DNA of 36,779 nt from NCBI GenBank assembly GCA_030526715.1, contig JAUNCG010000022.1, forward strand, positions 1 to 36,779. The letters run 5' to 3'. This document shows, in pieces, positions 19,810 to 29,918 of the stretch; within the stretch, counting starts at the first letter, position 1; every line of letters begins with the position of its first letter. The notes below the pieces were generated by a model, which searched no databases, had not been told where the DNA came from, and was given only the letters and a program-made list of their open reading frames with translations. This stretch comes from Eubacteriales bacterium (lineage in GTDB: Bacteria; Bacillota; Clostridia; Lachnospirales; Lachnospiraceae). The translations under genes were made by a program, and so were the position numbers.

Positions 19810-20991
19810 TTACTCTACCGTGATTACCTCTGTTGTCTCAATTGCGGTCTTTACCAATTCCTCGATCTTTTCCTCCAGCTTTAATTCAGAGCGACGGATC
19901 ACATTTACATTCGGCTTTGTCACCGGATGCTTCGCCACGAAGATCGTACAGCAGTCCTCAAATGGCAGGATCGAAGTCTCATAGGCATCGATCTTCAGTG
20001 AGATATCCACGATTTCCTGCTTGTCAAATCCGATCAGCGGACGATATACCGGAAGTGTGCAGACGTCGTTGGTTGCCGCAAGGCTCTGCATAGTCTGACT
20101 AGCCACCTGACCGATACTCTCTCCGGTAATAAGTCCGAGACAGTTACTCTCCTTCGCAAAGTGCTCCGCAATGCGCATCATATAGCGGCGCATGATGATC
20201 GTCAATTCCTCATGTGGGCACTTCTCATAAATATACAGCTGAATATCCGTAAAATTCACTACATGCAGACGAATCGGACCTGAATAAGCCGCTACGATCC
20301 TTGCCAGATCCACCACCTTCTGCTTCGCACGCTCACTGGTATAAGGAGGCGCATGGAAATAAACCGCATCCAACTCTACCCCGCGCTTGGAGATCATATA
20401 TCCTGCCACCGGACTGTCGATACCGCCGGATAAAAGCAACATCGCTTTGCCGTTCGTACCCACCGGCATACCGCCGGCTCCCGGAATAATCGTCGAATAA
20501 ATATAAATCTTCTCACGGATCTCCACGCTCAACATGATCTGCGGATGATGTACATCCACCTTCATTCCCGGGCAGGACTCCAGTATCGCTTCTCCCAGAT
20601 CCGCATTCACCTCCATGGAGGTCTTGGGATAATTCTTACGCGCTCTTCGCGCATCCACCTTGAACGTCTGCGTACAATCCGGATATACCTTGCCTACGTA
20701 ATCCACGACATCTGCTTTCAGCTTATCAAAGCCTTCATCCTCCGTCACAACGACCGGACAAATGCCTACGATGCCAAACACCTTCTGCAGAGCCTCCACC
20801 GTCTCGTCAAAATCATACTCACTCTCGCAGTCCACAAAAATACGCCCCTGCTCCTTGCGCACCTTAAACTCTCCGTCTACCTTTCGCAGACTGTGACGGA
20901 TCTGGCGCACCAGAGCATCCTCAAACAGATATCTGTTTCTGCCCTTGATCGCGATTTCTCCGTATTTAATCAAAAATGTCCTGTACTCCAT
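19810..20991 (-). CDS. thiI: tRNA 4-thiouridine synthase ThiI
   Basis: ThiI adenylates and thiolates uridine-8 of tRNA and can also supply sulfur for thiamine thiazole. The 393-residue protein has an N-terminal ferredoxin-like and THUMP region (about 1-165) and a PP-loop ATPase domain with SGGIDS (188-193). It has no C-terminal rhodanese domain, the form found in most Firmicutes. In that form sulfur comes directly from a dedicated cysteine desulfurase, and such a gene lies 11 bases upstream. I chose the ATG at 20991, 6 bases after GGAGG; the frame stays open 23 codons further into the desulfurase gene without similarity. Confidence 0.97.
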   Translation of the reverse strand: MEYRTFLIKYGEIAIKGRNRYLFEDALVRQIRHSLRKVDGEFKVRKEQGRIFVDCESEYDFDETVEALQKVFGIVGICPVVVTEDEGFDKLKADVVDYVGKVYPDCTQTFKVDARRARKNYPKTSMEVNADLGEAILESCPGMKVDVHHPQIMLSVEIREKIYIYSTIIPGAGGMPVGTNGKAMLLLSGGIDSPVAGYMISKRGVELDAVYFHAPPYTSERAKQKVVDLARIVAAYSGPIRLHVVNFTDIQLYIYEKCPHEELTIIMRRYMMRIAEHFAKESNCLGLITGESIGQVASQTMQSLAATNDVCTLPVYRPLIGFDKQEIVDISLKIDAYETSILPFEDCCTIFVAKHPVTKPNVNVIRRSELKLEEKIEELVKTAIETTEVITVE

Positions 20992-21002
20992 ATTTCCTCC
21001 CA

Positions 21003-22169
21003 TCAATGCCGTGTAAATCTTCGCAGAACCGGAACGATCTCTCCAAGCTGCTTCAAACAATACTCTATCTCCTCCATCGTCGTCAAGCTGCTGAAGCTGA
21101 ATCGCACGGTAGACTCCAGCAGCTTCTTGTCTACTCCGATTTCTTTCAAGACTCCGCTGACCGGAATCTTCTTATTCGAAGAGCAGGCCGAGCCGGAGGA
21201 AATGTACACACCCTTCTCCTCCAGAGCATGAAGCAATACCTCGCTGCGTACATCCGCAAAGCTCACGCTCACGATCTGCGGAGCGCCAAACTCAGCACCG
21301 CGGCGAGCCTGTCCCTGAATCGTAACGCCGTCCAGTTCCTGTACACCTTCGAGAAATCTTCGCTTCAGCTCCAGAAGATGCTCCGTCTTTTCCTGAAAAT
21401 CCGTATAAGCCGCCTCTGCAGCTACCCCCAGACCTGCTGCTCCCGGAACATTATCCGTCCCGGAACGCATACCACGCTGCTGACCTCCTCCGAGGATCAG
21501 CGGATGGATCTTTACTTTGTCTGCGATGTAAAGAAAACCGATTCCCTTCGGTCCGTGAATCTTATGCCCGCTGACAGACAGCATGTCGATCTTCAGCTTC
21601 TTCGGATAAATACGCAGCTTCCCGTATGCCTGAATGCCATCCACATGAAACAGTATTCCCGGGTTCTTTGCCTTCACCAGCTCTGCCGCCTTTGCAACAG
21701 GCTCGATGGTTCCGATCTCATTGTTCACATACATCATAGACACAAGAATCGTCTCATCACACAGAGCATTCTGCAGAGCGTCCAGATCCACCACGCCCTC
21801 CTGATCTACCGGAAGGTAGGTCACACGAAAGCCCTGTTCTTCCAGAAAAGCAAATGTCTGTAATACAGCCGCATGCTCCACCGCAGTTGTTATAATATGA
21901 TTCCCTGCGCGTCGGTTCGCCATCGCCGCGCCTATCAGTGCCCAGTTATCTGACTCCGATCCACCGGACGTGAAGAAAATCTCCTTTTCATTTACCTTCA
22001 ACGTCTTCGCTATCTGCTCTCTGGAGCGGCGGAGATACTGCTCCGCCTGCACTCCCTTCAGATGCTTGGAGGAGGGATTGCCAAAGTCCTCCATCATAGT
22101 CTTCACGACGATCTCCTTTACGCTTTCCAGACATGGAGTTGTCGCTGAATTATCTAAATATGCTTCCAT
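21003..22169 (-). CDS. Cysteine desulfurase (NifS/IscS family), ThiI partner
   Basis: This PLP enzyme takes sulfur from cysteine as a persulfide. The PLP lysine is residue 203 in SGHKIHGPKG and the catalytic cysteine is residue 329 in SSGSACSS. An N-terminal signature LDNSATTP is present. The 388-residue length is normal. Its position directly upstream of a rhodanese-less thiI matches the NifZ-ThiI arrangement of Bacillus and argues that it serves 4-thiouridine synthesis rather than general Fe-S cluster assembly. No iscU or suf genes are adjacent. GAGGTG lies 6 bases before the ATG. Confidence 0.95.
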   Translation of the reverse strand: MEAYLDNSATTPCLESVKEIVVKTMMEDFGNPSSKHLKGVQAEQYLRRSREQIAKTLKVNEKEIFFTSGGSESDNWALIGAAMANRRAGNHIITTAVEHAAVLQTFAFLEEQGFRVTYLPVDQEGVVDLDALQNALCDETILVSMMYVNNEIGTIEPVAKAAELVKAKNPGILFHVDGIQAYGKLRIYPKKLKIDMLSVSGHKIHGPKGIGFLYIADKVKIHPLILGGGQQRGMRSGTDNVPGAAGLGVAAEAAYTDFQEKTEHLLELKRRFLEGVQELDGVTIQGQARRGAEFGAPQIVSVSFADVRSEVLLHALEEKGVYISSGSACSSNKKIPVSGVLKEIGVDKKLLESTVRFSFSSLTTMEEIEYCLKQLGEIVPVLRRFTRH

Positions 22170-22178
22170 TTTTTCACC

Positions 22179-22922
22179 TCAAGTATCGACAGTATACACC
22201 AACATAGCCAATGTGGCAAGTCCCGCCGTCTCTGTTCTCAGGATCCTGCGTCCCAGTGTGATCGGTGAAAAACCGGCTTCCTCTCTGGCCTGTGCGATCT
22301 CCTCTTCCTCAAATCCACCCTCCGGACCGATAAAAATCGCGACAGACTGCCCTGACCGGATCTGTGAAAAAATCTCTCTTGTCGCCTCCATACCGGTGGC
22401 CAGCTCATATGGAATCACGCGCACATCCAATCCAGCAGCTTCCTTCAGCGCCTCTTTCCAGCTATGCACAGAAGAAACCTCCGGAATCACTGCACGCCCG
22501 GACTGCTTTGCGGCGCTCTCGGCAATCTGCTGCCAGCGTTTCTGCTTTGCAGCCTCTTTTTTGGCATCCAGCTTTACGATCGTGCGTCTTGTGGTCACCG
22601 GAACAATACGATACACCCCAAGCTCCACCGCCTTCTGAATGATCAGCTCCATCTTATCGCTCTTTGGAAGTCCCTGAAACAACGTGATCCTGCAGGGCAG
22701 CTCTGTCTCACTGCCTCTTTTTTCCAAAATCCTTGCGCGGATCTCCTTTCCATCCAGAGTCTCGATCTCGCACAAAAAGTCAAAACCGTCTTCGCCGGTG
22801 CTGACACTGATTTTCTCTCCCGGAAGCATACGAAGCACGTTTTTTATGTGATTTACATCTGAACCGATGATCTGGATCTCATGCTCGCCCACCTGTGACG
22901 GTTCTACAAAAAAATGATACAT
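22179..22922 (-). CDS. rsmE: 16S rRNA m3U1498 methyltransferase RsmE
   Basis: RsmE is a SPOUT-class enzyme that methylates N3 of uridine-1498 in helix 44 of 16S rRNA. The 247-residue protein has the N-terminal PUA-like domain (about 1-70) and the SPOUT domain with RRTIVKLD, SGR (about 142), IGPEGGF and the knotted LGRRILRTETAGLA near the C terminus. It starts 3 bases after prmA, in a common Firmicute pairing, and lies at the tail of the dnaK operon. Confidence 0.97.
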   Translation of the reverse strand: MYHFFVEPSQVGEHEIQIIGSDVNHIKNVLRMLPGEKISVSTGEDGFDFLCEIETLDGKEIRARILEKRGSETELPCRITLFQGLPKSDKMELIIQKAVELGVYRIVPVTTRRTIVKLDAKKEAAKQKRWQQIAESAAKQSGRAVIPEVSSVHSWKEALKEAAGLDVRVIPYELATGMEATREIFSQIRSGQSVAIFIGPEGGFEEEEIAQAREEAGFSPITLGRRILRTETAGLATLAMLVYTVDT

Positions 22923-22925
22923 TTC

Positions 22926-23879
22926 TTATGCCTTTCTCGCTGTGACGGATACCCACTCGCCCTGATGGGTCACCTCCAGAACCTCCAGTCCCGCAGCCTT
23001 CACTGCATTGACCACCGTCTCCTCTTTGTCATCGATGATACCGGAAGTAATATAGAGCGCTCCCTTTTTCATCTGATGAAGGATCACCGGCGTCAGCGGC
23101 ACCAGCACATCCGCCAGAATATTGGCAACCACGATATCGTATTTCTCATATCCGACCGCATCCTGTATTTCCTTATCATCAATGATATTGCCGATCATGA
23201 CATCCATCTTCTCCGGCGCAATCTCATTTGCTTCCATATTTTCCTTCGTTGCCGAAATAGCACAGGGATCCAGATCCGTACCTACCGCGTGCTTTGCTCC
23301 CAGCTTCAGAGCCGCGATCGACAGAATACCGCTACCGGTACCCACATCCAGAAGCTGTGTATCTGCTGTCACATATTTCTTCAGCTGGCGCATACACAGC
23401 TGTGTTGTCTCATGCATTCCCGTACCAAATGCGGTACCCGGATCGATGTGAATGATCATCTTATCCTTATCCTGCGGCTGCACCTCTTCCCATGAAGGGA
23501 TAATCAGTATATCGTCCACATAAAACTGATGAAAATATTGCTTCCAATTGTTGATCCAGTCCTTATCCTCTGTCTCTCCCGCCGTGATGGTACACTCTCC
23601 GATATCCATAAAGGAGCGCAGCTCATCCAAAGCCTCGCGGACTCTGGTCAGAAGCCCTTCCGTCTCCTGTCCCTCTTCTACATAAAAGCTCAGATATGCG
23701 ATCCCGTCATCTGCCGGGCCTTCCGGCAGGATATCTACAAACATCTGCTGTTTATCAGACTCTGTCAGCGGCACCTTGTCTTCGATCTCGACGCCCTCCA
23801 CACCCACATCTGCCAGCGCAGAGATTACAATATCCTCCGCCTCAGAGAGTGTCTTCAATGTAAACTTACTCCATTTCAT
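22926..23879 (-). CDS. prmA: Ribosomal protein L11 methyltransferase PrmA
   Basis: PrmA trimethylates several amino groups of ribosomal protein L11 using SAM. The 317-residue protein has an N-terminal recognition domain (about 1-120) and a class I methyltransferase domain with motif I LLDVGTGSGILS (about 176-187) and the substrate motif NILADVLVPL (about 242-251). It follows dnaJ by 48 bases, the order also seen in other Firmicutes, and ends 3 bases before rsmE. Confidence 0.97.
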   Translation of the reverse strand: MKWSKFTLKTLSEAEDIVISALADVGVEGVEIEDKVPLTESDKQQMFVDILPEGPADDGIAYLSFYVEEGQETEGLLTRVREALDELRSFMDIGECTITAGETEDKDWINNWKQYFHQFYVDDILIIPSWEEVQPQDKDKMIIHIDPGTAFGTGMHETTQLCMRQLKKYVTADTQLLDVGTGSGILSIAALKLGAKHAVGTDLDPCAISATKENMEANEIAPEKMDVMIGNIIDDKEIQDAVGYEKYDIVVANILADVLVPLTPVILHQMKKGALYITSGIIDDKEETVVNAVKAAGLEVLEVTHQGEWVSVTARKA

Positions 23880-23927
23880 CGTTTTTTCCTTCCTGCCCTC
23901 CCGGCAAATCTTCTTTTATCTTATATC

Positions 23928-25118
23928 TTAATCCTCAAACGCCTCTTTCACCTTATCCATGAAGCCCTTTTTCTTCGGCTTTGTACCGTTTTCTGTCTTA
24001 CTGTCTCCGGATGTGCCGCCCAGAGACTGATCGGTTGCGCGATCGAAGGCGCGCAGCGCCTCCTTCGCCTCATTACTCAGCTTCGTCGGAACCTGCACCA
24101 CCAGCGTCACATACTGATCACCGCGAACGGATTTATTTCTGAGAGACGGCACTCCTTTTCCCTTCAGGCGGATCTTCGTGTCTGTCTGCGTTCCCGGTTT
24201 TACCGTATAGAGCACATCGCCATCGATCGTACTGATCTTCACATCACCGCCCAGCGCTGCCTGTGCAAAGGTTATCGGCGCAGTTGAGAAAATATTCATG
24301 TCCTGTCTCTGGAAGATCGGATGTCTCTGCACTGCGACCTCTACAAGAAGATCTCCCCTCGGGCCTCCGTTTCTGCCCGGCTCACCCTTGCCGGAGATAC
24401 GGATGCTCTGTCCGTTGTCAATACCCGCCGGGATCGTCACCTTGATCTTCTTTCTGCTGGAGGTATAACCGCTGCCTCCGCAATCTGTACATTTCTGACG
24501 GATGATCTTACCGGTACCTCCGCAATCCGGACAAGTAGTCACATTCTGTACCATGCCGAACAGGGACTGCTGTGTCATAACGACCTGCCCCTTACCTCCG
24601 CACTTCGGGCAGGTCTCCGGAGTCGTTCCCGGCTTGGCTCCGGTACCGTGACAGGTTCCGCATTCATCCTTCAAATTCAGATCCAGTTCTTTTTCGCATC
24701 CAAATACAGCCTCTTGGAAGGTGATACGAACCGAAGTACGCAAATTTGCACCACGCATCGGTCCGTTGCTGGCACGTCTTCTGGCTCCGCCGCCGAACAG
24801 ATCACCAAAGATATCTCCGAAGATATCTCCCATGTCGGCGCCATTAAAATCAAATCCACCAAACCCACCGGCTCCGCCGCCGCCATTTTCAAAGGCTGCG
24901 TGACCGAACTGATCATACTGACGTCTCTTATCCGCATCTGAAAGAACCGCATAAGCTTCCGATGCTTCTTTAAATTTCTTCTCTGCCTCCGCATCTCCCG
25001 GGTTCATATCCGGATGATACTTCTTTGCCAGCTGTCGATATGCCTTTTTGATCGCCGCATCATCCGCCCCGCGGTCTACGCCGAGGACTTCATAATAATC
25101 TCTCTTTGTCTCTGCCAT
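23928..25118 (-). CDS. dnaJ: Chaperone DnaJ (Hsp40)
   Basis: DnaJ delivers unfolded clients to DnaK and stimulates its ATPase. The 396-residue protein has a J domain (1-70) with the HPD motif in [11 protein letters not shown] and a glycine/phenylalanine-rich region (about 75-120). The zinc-binding domain follows with four CxxCxGxG repeats ([32 protein letters not shown]), and then the substrate-binding C-terminal beta domains. I chose the ATG at 25118, 7 bases after GGAGAGG; the longer open frame adds 14 unrelated residues. It is separated from dnaK by 106 bases that hold an unusual hairpin (25162-25198). Confidence 0.98.
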   Translation of the reverse strand: MAETKRDYYEVLGVDRGADDAAIKKAYRQLAKKYHPDMNPGDAEAEKKFKEASEAYAVLSDADKRRQYDQFGHAAFENGGGGAGGFGGFDFNGADMGDIFGDIFGDLFGGGARRRASNGPMRGANLRTSVRITFQEAVFGCEKELDLNLKDECGTCHGTGAKPGTTPETCPKCGGKGQVVMTQQSLFGMVQNVTTCPDCGGTGKIIRQKCTDCGGSGYTSSRKKIKVTIPAGIDNGQSIRISGKGEPGRNGGPRGDLLVEVAVQRHPIFQRQDMNIFSTAPITFAQAALGGDVKISTIDGDVLYTVKPGTQTDTKIRLKGKGVPSLRNKSVRGDQYVTLVVQVPTKLSNEAKEALRAFDRATDQSLGGTSGDSKTENGTKPKKKGFMDKVKEAFED

Positions 25119-25161
25119 TTTCCTCTCCTCACTTATCTGCCACACAGATAAACGCCCCAAA

Positions 25162-25198
25162 GGGGACGGGGACTGTCATCTGTCCAGTCTCCGTCCCC
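25162..25198. repeat. GGGGACGG-type hairpin between dnaK and dnaJ
   Basis: GGGGACGGGGACTG (25162-25175) and CAGTCTCCGTCCCC (25185-25198) form a 14-bp stem with a 9-base loop. On the plus strand the single imperfect position is a G-T wobble; on the minus (transcribed) strand it is an A-C mismatch. A second, perfect 6-bp hairpin, TATCTG/CAGATA, is at 25134-25150, and CCCC-AAA-GGGG at 25155-25165 competes with the large stem. There is no T-run, so it is not an ordinary terminator. It resembles the mobile or repetitive GGGGACGG hairpins I recall from Clostridia, but only one copy is in the window. Confidence 0.75.
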
Positions 25199-25224
25199 CG
25201 GAACTATATCTTCTGTTGTCTTAC

Positions 25225-27135
<1,911 letters not shown>

Positions 27136-27141
27136 CTATAT

Positions 27142-27182
27142 GAAAGTCCGACCGGTTCTTTCGTACCTGTCGAACGAATTTC
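27142..27182 (-). repeat. Hairpin in the grpE-dnaK spacer
   Basis: On the minus strand GTTCGACAGG (27175-27166) pairs with CCGGTCGGAC (27155-27146) around a 10-base loop, with one wobble and one mismatch. Flanking GAAA and TTTC extend the stem across a 3-base bulge. The 95-base spacer is long for this operon, and the hairpin lies about 40 bases before the dnaK start. It might be a processing or stability element in a polycistronic message whose genes need different protein amounts; this is inference. Confidence 0.45.
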
Positions 27183-27200
27183 GCATCCCGGTGTGATCCG

Positions 27201-27800
27201 CTAATTTGCGACCTTCACCATGCTGTGTCGGATGACATTATCCTTGTAGGTATAGCCCTTCAGGAACTCTTCCGCCACCGTATTCTCACCGGCTTCCTCA
27301 TCCTCCACATGCATCACCGCATTGTGGAACTCCGGATCAAACGCATTTCCCACTGCCTCGATCGGCTTCACCTCCAGCTTCGTCAGCATCTCCATCATCT
27401 GTCTGTAGATCTTATCCATGCCATCCACAAAAGGATCTGCCTTCTGTTCCTCCGAGACAGCCGCAAGCCCTCTCTCGAAATTATCTACTACCGGAAGAAG
27501 CTGCTCTATGACGCTCTTTGCGCCAAGCTCAAACATACCTGCTTTTTCCTTCTCAGAACGCTTACGGAAGTTCTCAAATTCTGCCATCTGACGCTTCACA
27601 CGATCCGTGAGCTCCTCGATCTGCTGATCTTTTTTATCCTTCTTCTCCTCTTTGGAAATCTGCTCGTCGTTCTGCTCCTGTTGCTCTGCTGTCACTTCCT
27701 GCTCTGTCTCTTCTGCAGCATTCTCTGCCTCCGAAACGACCTCCCCCGCGTTATCCTCTTCCTGCGTATTTACCTCTTTTTCCAATCTTTCCTCTGTCAA
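27201..27800 (-). CDS. grpE: Nucleotide exchange factor GrpE
   Basis: GrpE releases ADP from DnaK and acts as a thermosensor. The 199-residue protein has a disordered, strongly acidic N-terminal stretch (about 1-50) and a long dimerising coiled coil (about 50-110) ending in AEFENFRKRSEKEK. The C-terminal beta domain contains GNAFDPEFHNAV. The start codon is TTG, 9 bases after AGGTGG. The acidic N terminus begins immediately, so an internal start is unlikely. It lies 40 bases after hrcA. Confidence 0.97.
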   Translation of the reverse strand: MTEERLEKEVNTQEEDNAGEVVSEAENAAEETEQEVTAEQQEQNDEQISKEEKKDKKDQQIEELTDRVKRQMAEFENFRKRSEKEKAGMFELGAKSVIEQLLPVVDNFERGLAAVSEEQKADPFVDGMDKIYRQMMEMLTKLEVKPIEAVGNAFDPEFHNAVMHVEDEEAGENTVAEEFLKGYTYKDNVIRHSMVKVAN

Positions 27801-27840
27801 TTCTCTCTACCACCTTTCTATCTATCTCCGATTCTGCCGG

Positions 27841-28884
27841 CTACGAATCATCTCCATCCTCCTGACCGAACAAATGGTCAAGCTGAGATCTCAGGGTCTT
27901 CAGCGAATCTACGACCTTTCCGTAATCCATGCGCTTCGGTCCGACAATACCTATCGTTCCCCGTATGCCTGCACCCAATTCATAAGTTGCTGTCACAACA
28001 CTGCAGTCCTTCATCGTCTGAATCGGCGACTCATCTCCTATATAAACCTGAATACCTGTATTCTCTTCATCTGCCGAGGTCTCACTGATAAACTGTGCAA
28101 GCTCCTTTTTTTCTTCAAATGCGTTGATCAGCTCACTGGCCTTGGTACTATCCGATAATTCCGGATATTTAAAAATATTTGTCGCGCCGCTGGTATATAT
28201 CTCCAGATCTTCATCCATCTGAATAGCCTCTGCAACCGCATCCAGCACACGGTTTACCACCTCACTGTGGATCCCTGCCTGTTCCTTCAGCTTCGCGATC
28301 AACGCCAGATTGATTTCTTCCATCGCCAGACCATTCAGGCTGGTATTCAACAGAATATTCAGCTTCAGAATCAGCTCATTGTCAAGACCATGCTCAAAAT
28401 TCAGCATCTTGTTCTTCACAATATTCGCTTCCGTCACGATCACTGCAAGCAGCTGAGACTCATTGATAATGGAAAGCTGTATGAACTTCAGCTTCGTCCT
28501 GTGATACTGCGGTGCCGAGATCATGGTCGCATAATTCGTATTATTCGCCAGTACCTGAACTACGTTCTTCAGCACAGCCTCCATACGATCCTGTTTCTTG
28601 ATCAGCAGCTCCTTCATTTCCTGAACTTCCTGCTCCTTCTCTGTCATCAGATGATCCACATATAAGCGATATCCCTGATCCGAAGGTATGCGGCCCGCAG
28701 AAGTATGCGGCTGTATGATTAGCCCCATCTCTTCCAGATCTGCCATTTCATTACGGATCGTCGCCGAGCTTAAATTCAGGTCTGCGTATTTTGATATGGT
28801 TCTGGATCCCACCGGTTCTCCGGTATCGAGATAAGTTTTAATGATAGCATTAAATATTTTCCATTTTCTATCATCCAGACGCAT
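27841..28884 (-). CDS. hrcA: Heat-inducible transcription repressor HrcA
   Basis: HrcA binds CIRCE operators and blocks heat-shock transcription until GroEL becomes busy with unfolded proteins. The 347-residue protein has an N-terminal winged helix (about 1-75: SRTISKYADLNLSSATIRNEMADLEEMGLI) followed by a GAF-like dimerisation domain. I chose the ATG at 28884, 6 bases after GGAGG. The open frame continues 33 codons upstream, but that stretch spans the CIRCE operator and the -10 box and so cannot be in the message. The gene is first in its operon and autoregulated. Its second target, groES-groEL, is 23 kb to the left. Confidence 0.98.
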   Translation of the reverse strand: MRLDDRKWKIFNAIIKTYLDTGEPVGSRTISKYADLNLSSATIRNEMADLEEMGLIIQPHTSAGRIPSDQGYRLYVDHLMTEKEQEVQEMKELLIKKQDRMEAVLKNVVQVLANNTNYATMISAPQYHRTKLKFIQLSIINESQLLAVIVTEANIVKNKMLNFEHGLDNELILKLNILLNTSLNGLAMEEINLALIAKLKEQAGIHSEVVNRVLDAVAEAIQMDEDLEIYTSGATNIFKYPELSDSTKASELINAFEEKKELAQFISETSADEENTGIQVYIGDESPIQTMKDCSVVTATYELGAGIRGTIGIVGPKRMDYGKVVDSLKTLRSQLDHLFGQEDGDDS

Positions 28885-28910
28885 CCTGATTCCTCCATTC
28901 TTCCGTTCTG

Positions 28911-28937
28911 TTAGCACTCTATTCAATCGAGTGCTAA
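28911..28937 (-). promoter_or_regulatory. CIRCE operator of the hrcA-grpE-dnaK-dnaJ operon
   Basis: TTAGCACTC (28911-28919), a 9-base spacer and GAGTGCTAA (28929-28937) match the CIRCE consensus at all 18 arm positions, as at 5890-5916. It lies between the -10 box and the hrcA ribosome binding site. Confidence 0.98.
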
Positions 28938-28950
28938 CATCTACAGTGTT

Positions 28951-28979
28951 AAGATAGCACCCCGTAATTAAAATGTCAA
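28951..28979 (-). promoter_or_regulatory. Sigma-A promoter of the hrcA operon
   Basis: On the minus strand there is TTGACA (28974-28979), a 17-base spacer and TATCTT (28951-28956). CIRCE starts 13 bases downstream of the -10 box. The divergent plus-strand promoter of the SGNH gene begins at 29033, leaving a short AT-rich gap. Confidence 0.88.
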
Positions 28980-29032
28980 CCACTTTTTTTCAATTTTTAC
29001 AAGTTTTGTCGAATTGCAGAGAATGGTTTTAT

Positions 29033-29060
29033 TTGACATTTTTCTCAGTTGTGATAAACT
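29033..29060 (+). promoter_or_regulatory. Sigma-A promoter of the SGNH hydrolase gene
   Basis: TTGACA (29033-29038), a 16-base spacer and TAAACT (29055-29060) preceded by TGA (extended -10). It lies about 40 bases before the chosen start codon and diverges from the hrcA promoter. Confidence 0.7.
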
Positions 29061-29099
29061 GTGAACATAAGTGAATATTTATACGAAAGGGAAAGCGCG

Positions 29100-29816
29100 A
29101 TGAAATTACCAAATTATCTGACGGTGTTCTTCGCTGTTCTGGCTATCGTTGCTCTGCTCGGACTTGCAGGGTTCGTGACCTACGCTACAGTTGAAGAATC
29201 CAGTCCTTTTCGGCAGACGGTAGACGATATCTTCCATTTGGATGAGATCCTTCCACTGGATATCGTTTTCCACGACGCCACAGATGTATCTGCTCCTGTC
29301 CAAGAGACGGAGCAGAGCAAATCTGCTGCAGCAGCCGAACATCATCTGGTGTTTGTCGGTGATTCCAGAACCATTGGTATGCGGGATGCAGTGATGGATT
29401 CCTGTATCTATATCGGAGCCGAGGGGGAAGGGTATGACTGGTTTTCCTCCAAAGGAGTGAACGATCTTCGGCAGGTGCTCGATGCAGATCCTGTACAGAA
29501 GGTCATTTTTAATCTCGGAGTGAATGATCCCGAAAATATATCTCTCTATCTTACGCTGTATCAGGAATTACTTACGGAATATCCCAAGACCTCTTTTTAT
29601 ATGATGTCTGTGAATCCGCTTGATGACAATAAAGGCTTCAATACCACGAATGCCATGATCGAAGATTTTAATGCTGATCTGAGAGAGTCCTTTCCTGATC
29701 ATTATCTGGATACCTATTCTTATCTTAGAAACAGCGGCTACGAGACTGTGGACGGCCTCCACTATACAGAAAACACTTACCAGCAGATTCACGCATTTGC
29801 CGTTGGGTCTGTGTAA
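29100..29816 (+). CDS. Membrane-anchored or secreted SGNH/GDSL hydrolase
   Basis: The 238-residue protein has an N-terminal hydrophobic segment (about 7-28) acting as signal or anchor. An SGNH hydrolase domain follows with block I VFVGDSRTIG (catalytic Ser89), block III FNLGVNDPEN (Gly140, Asn142) and block V DGLHYTE (Asp218, His221). All catalytic positions are present. Such enzymes deacylate lipids, polysaccharides or cell-wall glycans, so the substrate here is unknown. I chose the ATG at 29100; GAAAGGGAAAG lies upstream, and a frame open 13 codons earlier begins too near the -10 box. The gene is convergent with a CHAP-domain protein, sharing terminator 29834-29872. Confidence 0.85.
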   Translation: MKLPNYLTVFFAVLAIVALLGLAGFVTYATVEESSPFRQTVDDIFHLDEILPLDIVFHDATDVSAPVQETEQSKSAAAAEHHLVFVGDSRTIGMRDAVMDSCIYIGAEGEGYDWFSSKGVNDLRQVLDADPVQKVIFNLGVNDPENISLYLTLYQELLTEYPKTSFYMMSVNPLDDNKGFNTTNAMIEDFNADLRESFPDHYLDTYSYLRNSGYETVDGLHYTENTYQQIHAFAVGSV

Positions 29817-29833
29817 GAGCATTTTCACAATAT

Positions 29834-29872
29834 GCAAAAAGATCTGAGCACTCATAGCTCAGATCTTTTTGC
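29834..29872. terminator. Perfect 16-bp bidirectional terminator
   Basis: GCAAAAAGATCTGAGC (29834-29849) and GCTCAGATCTTTTTGC (29857-29872) pair perfectly around a 7-base loop. Both arms carry the A/T run, so it can end both the SGNH gene (plus) and the CHAP gene (minus). It lies 18 bases after the SGNH stop codon. Confidence 0.9.
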
Positions 29873-29918
29873 GTCATCATATTCCTCAAATTATCACTTA
29901 TGTTCCTCGAACGCTCTA

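Noticed and set aside
27841..28983. Longer HrcA starting at 28983
   Set aside because: The extra 33 codons are the translation of the CIRCE operator and promoter region, lie upstream of the probable transcription start, and have no ribosome binding site. The ATG at 28884 has GGAGG at 6 bases.
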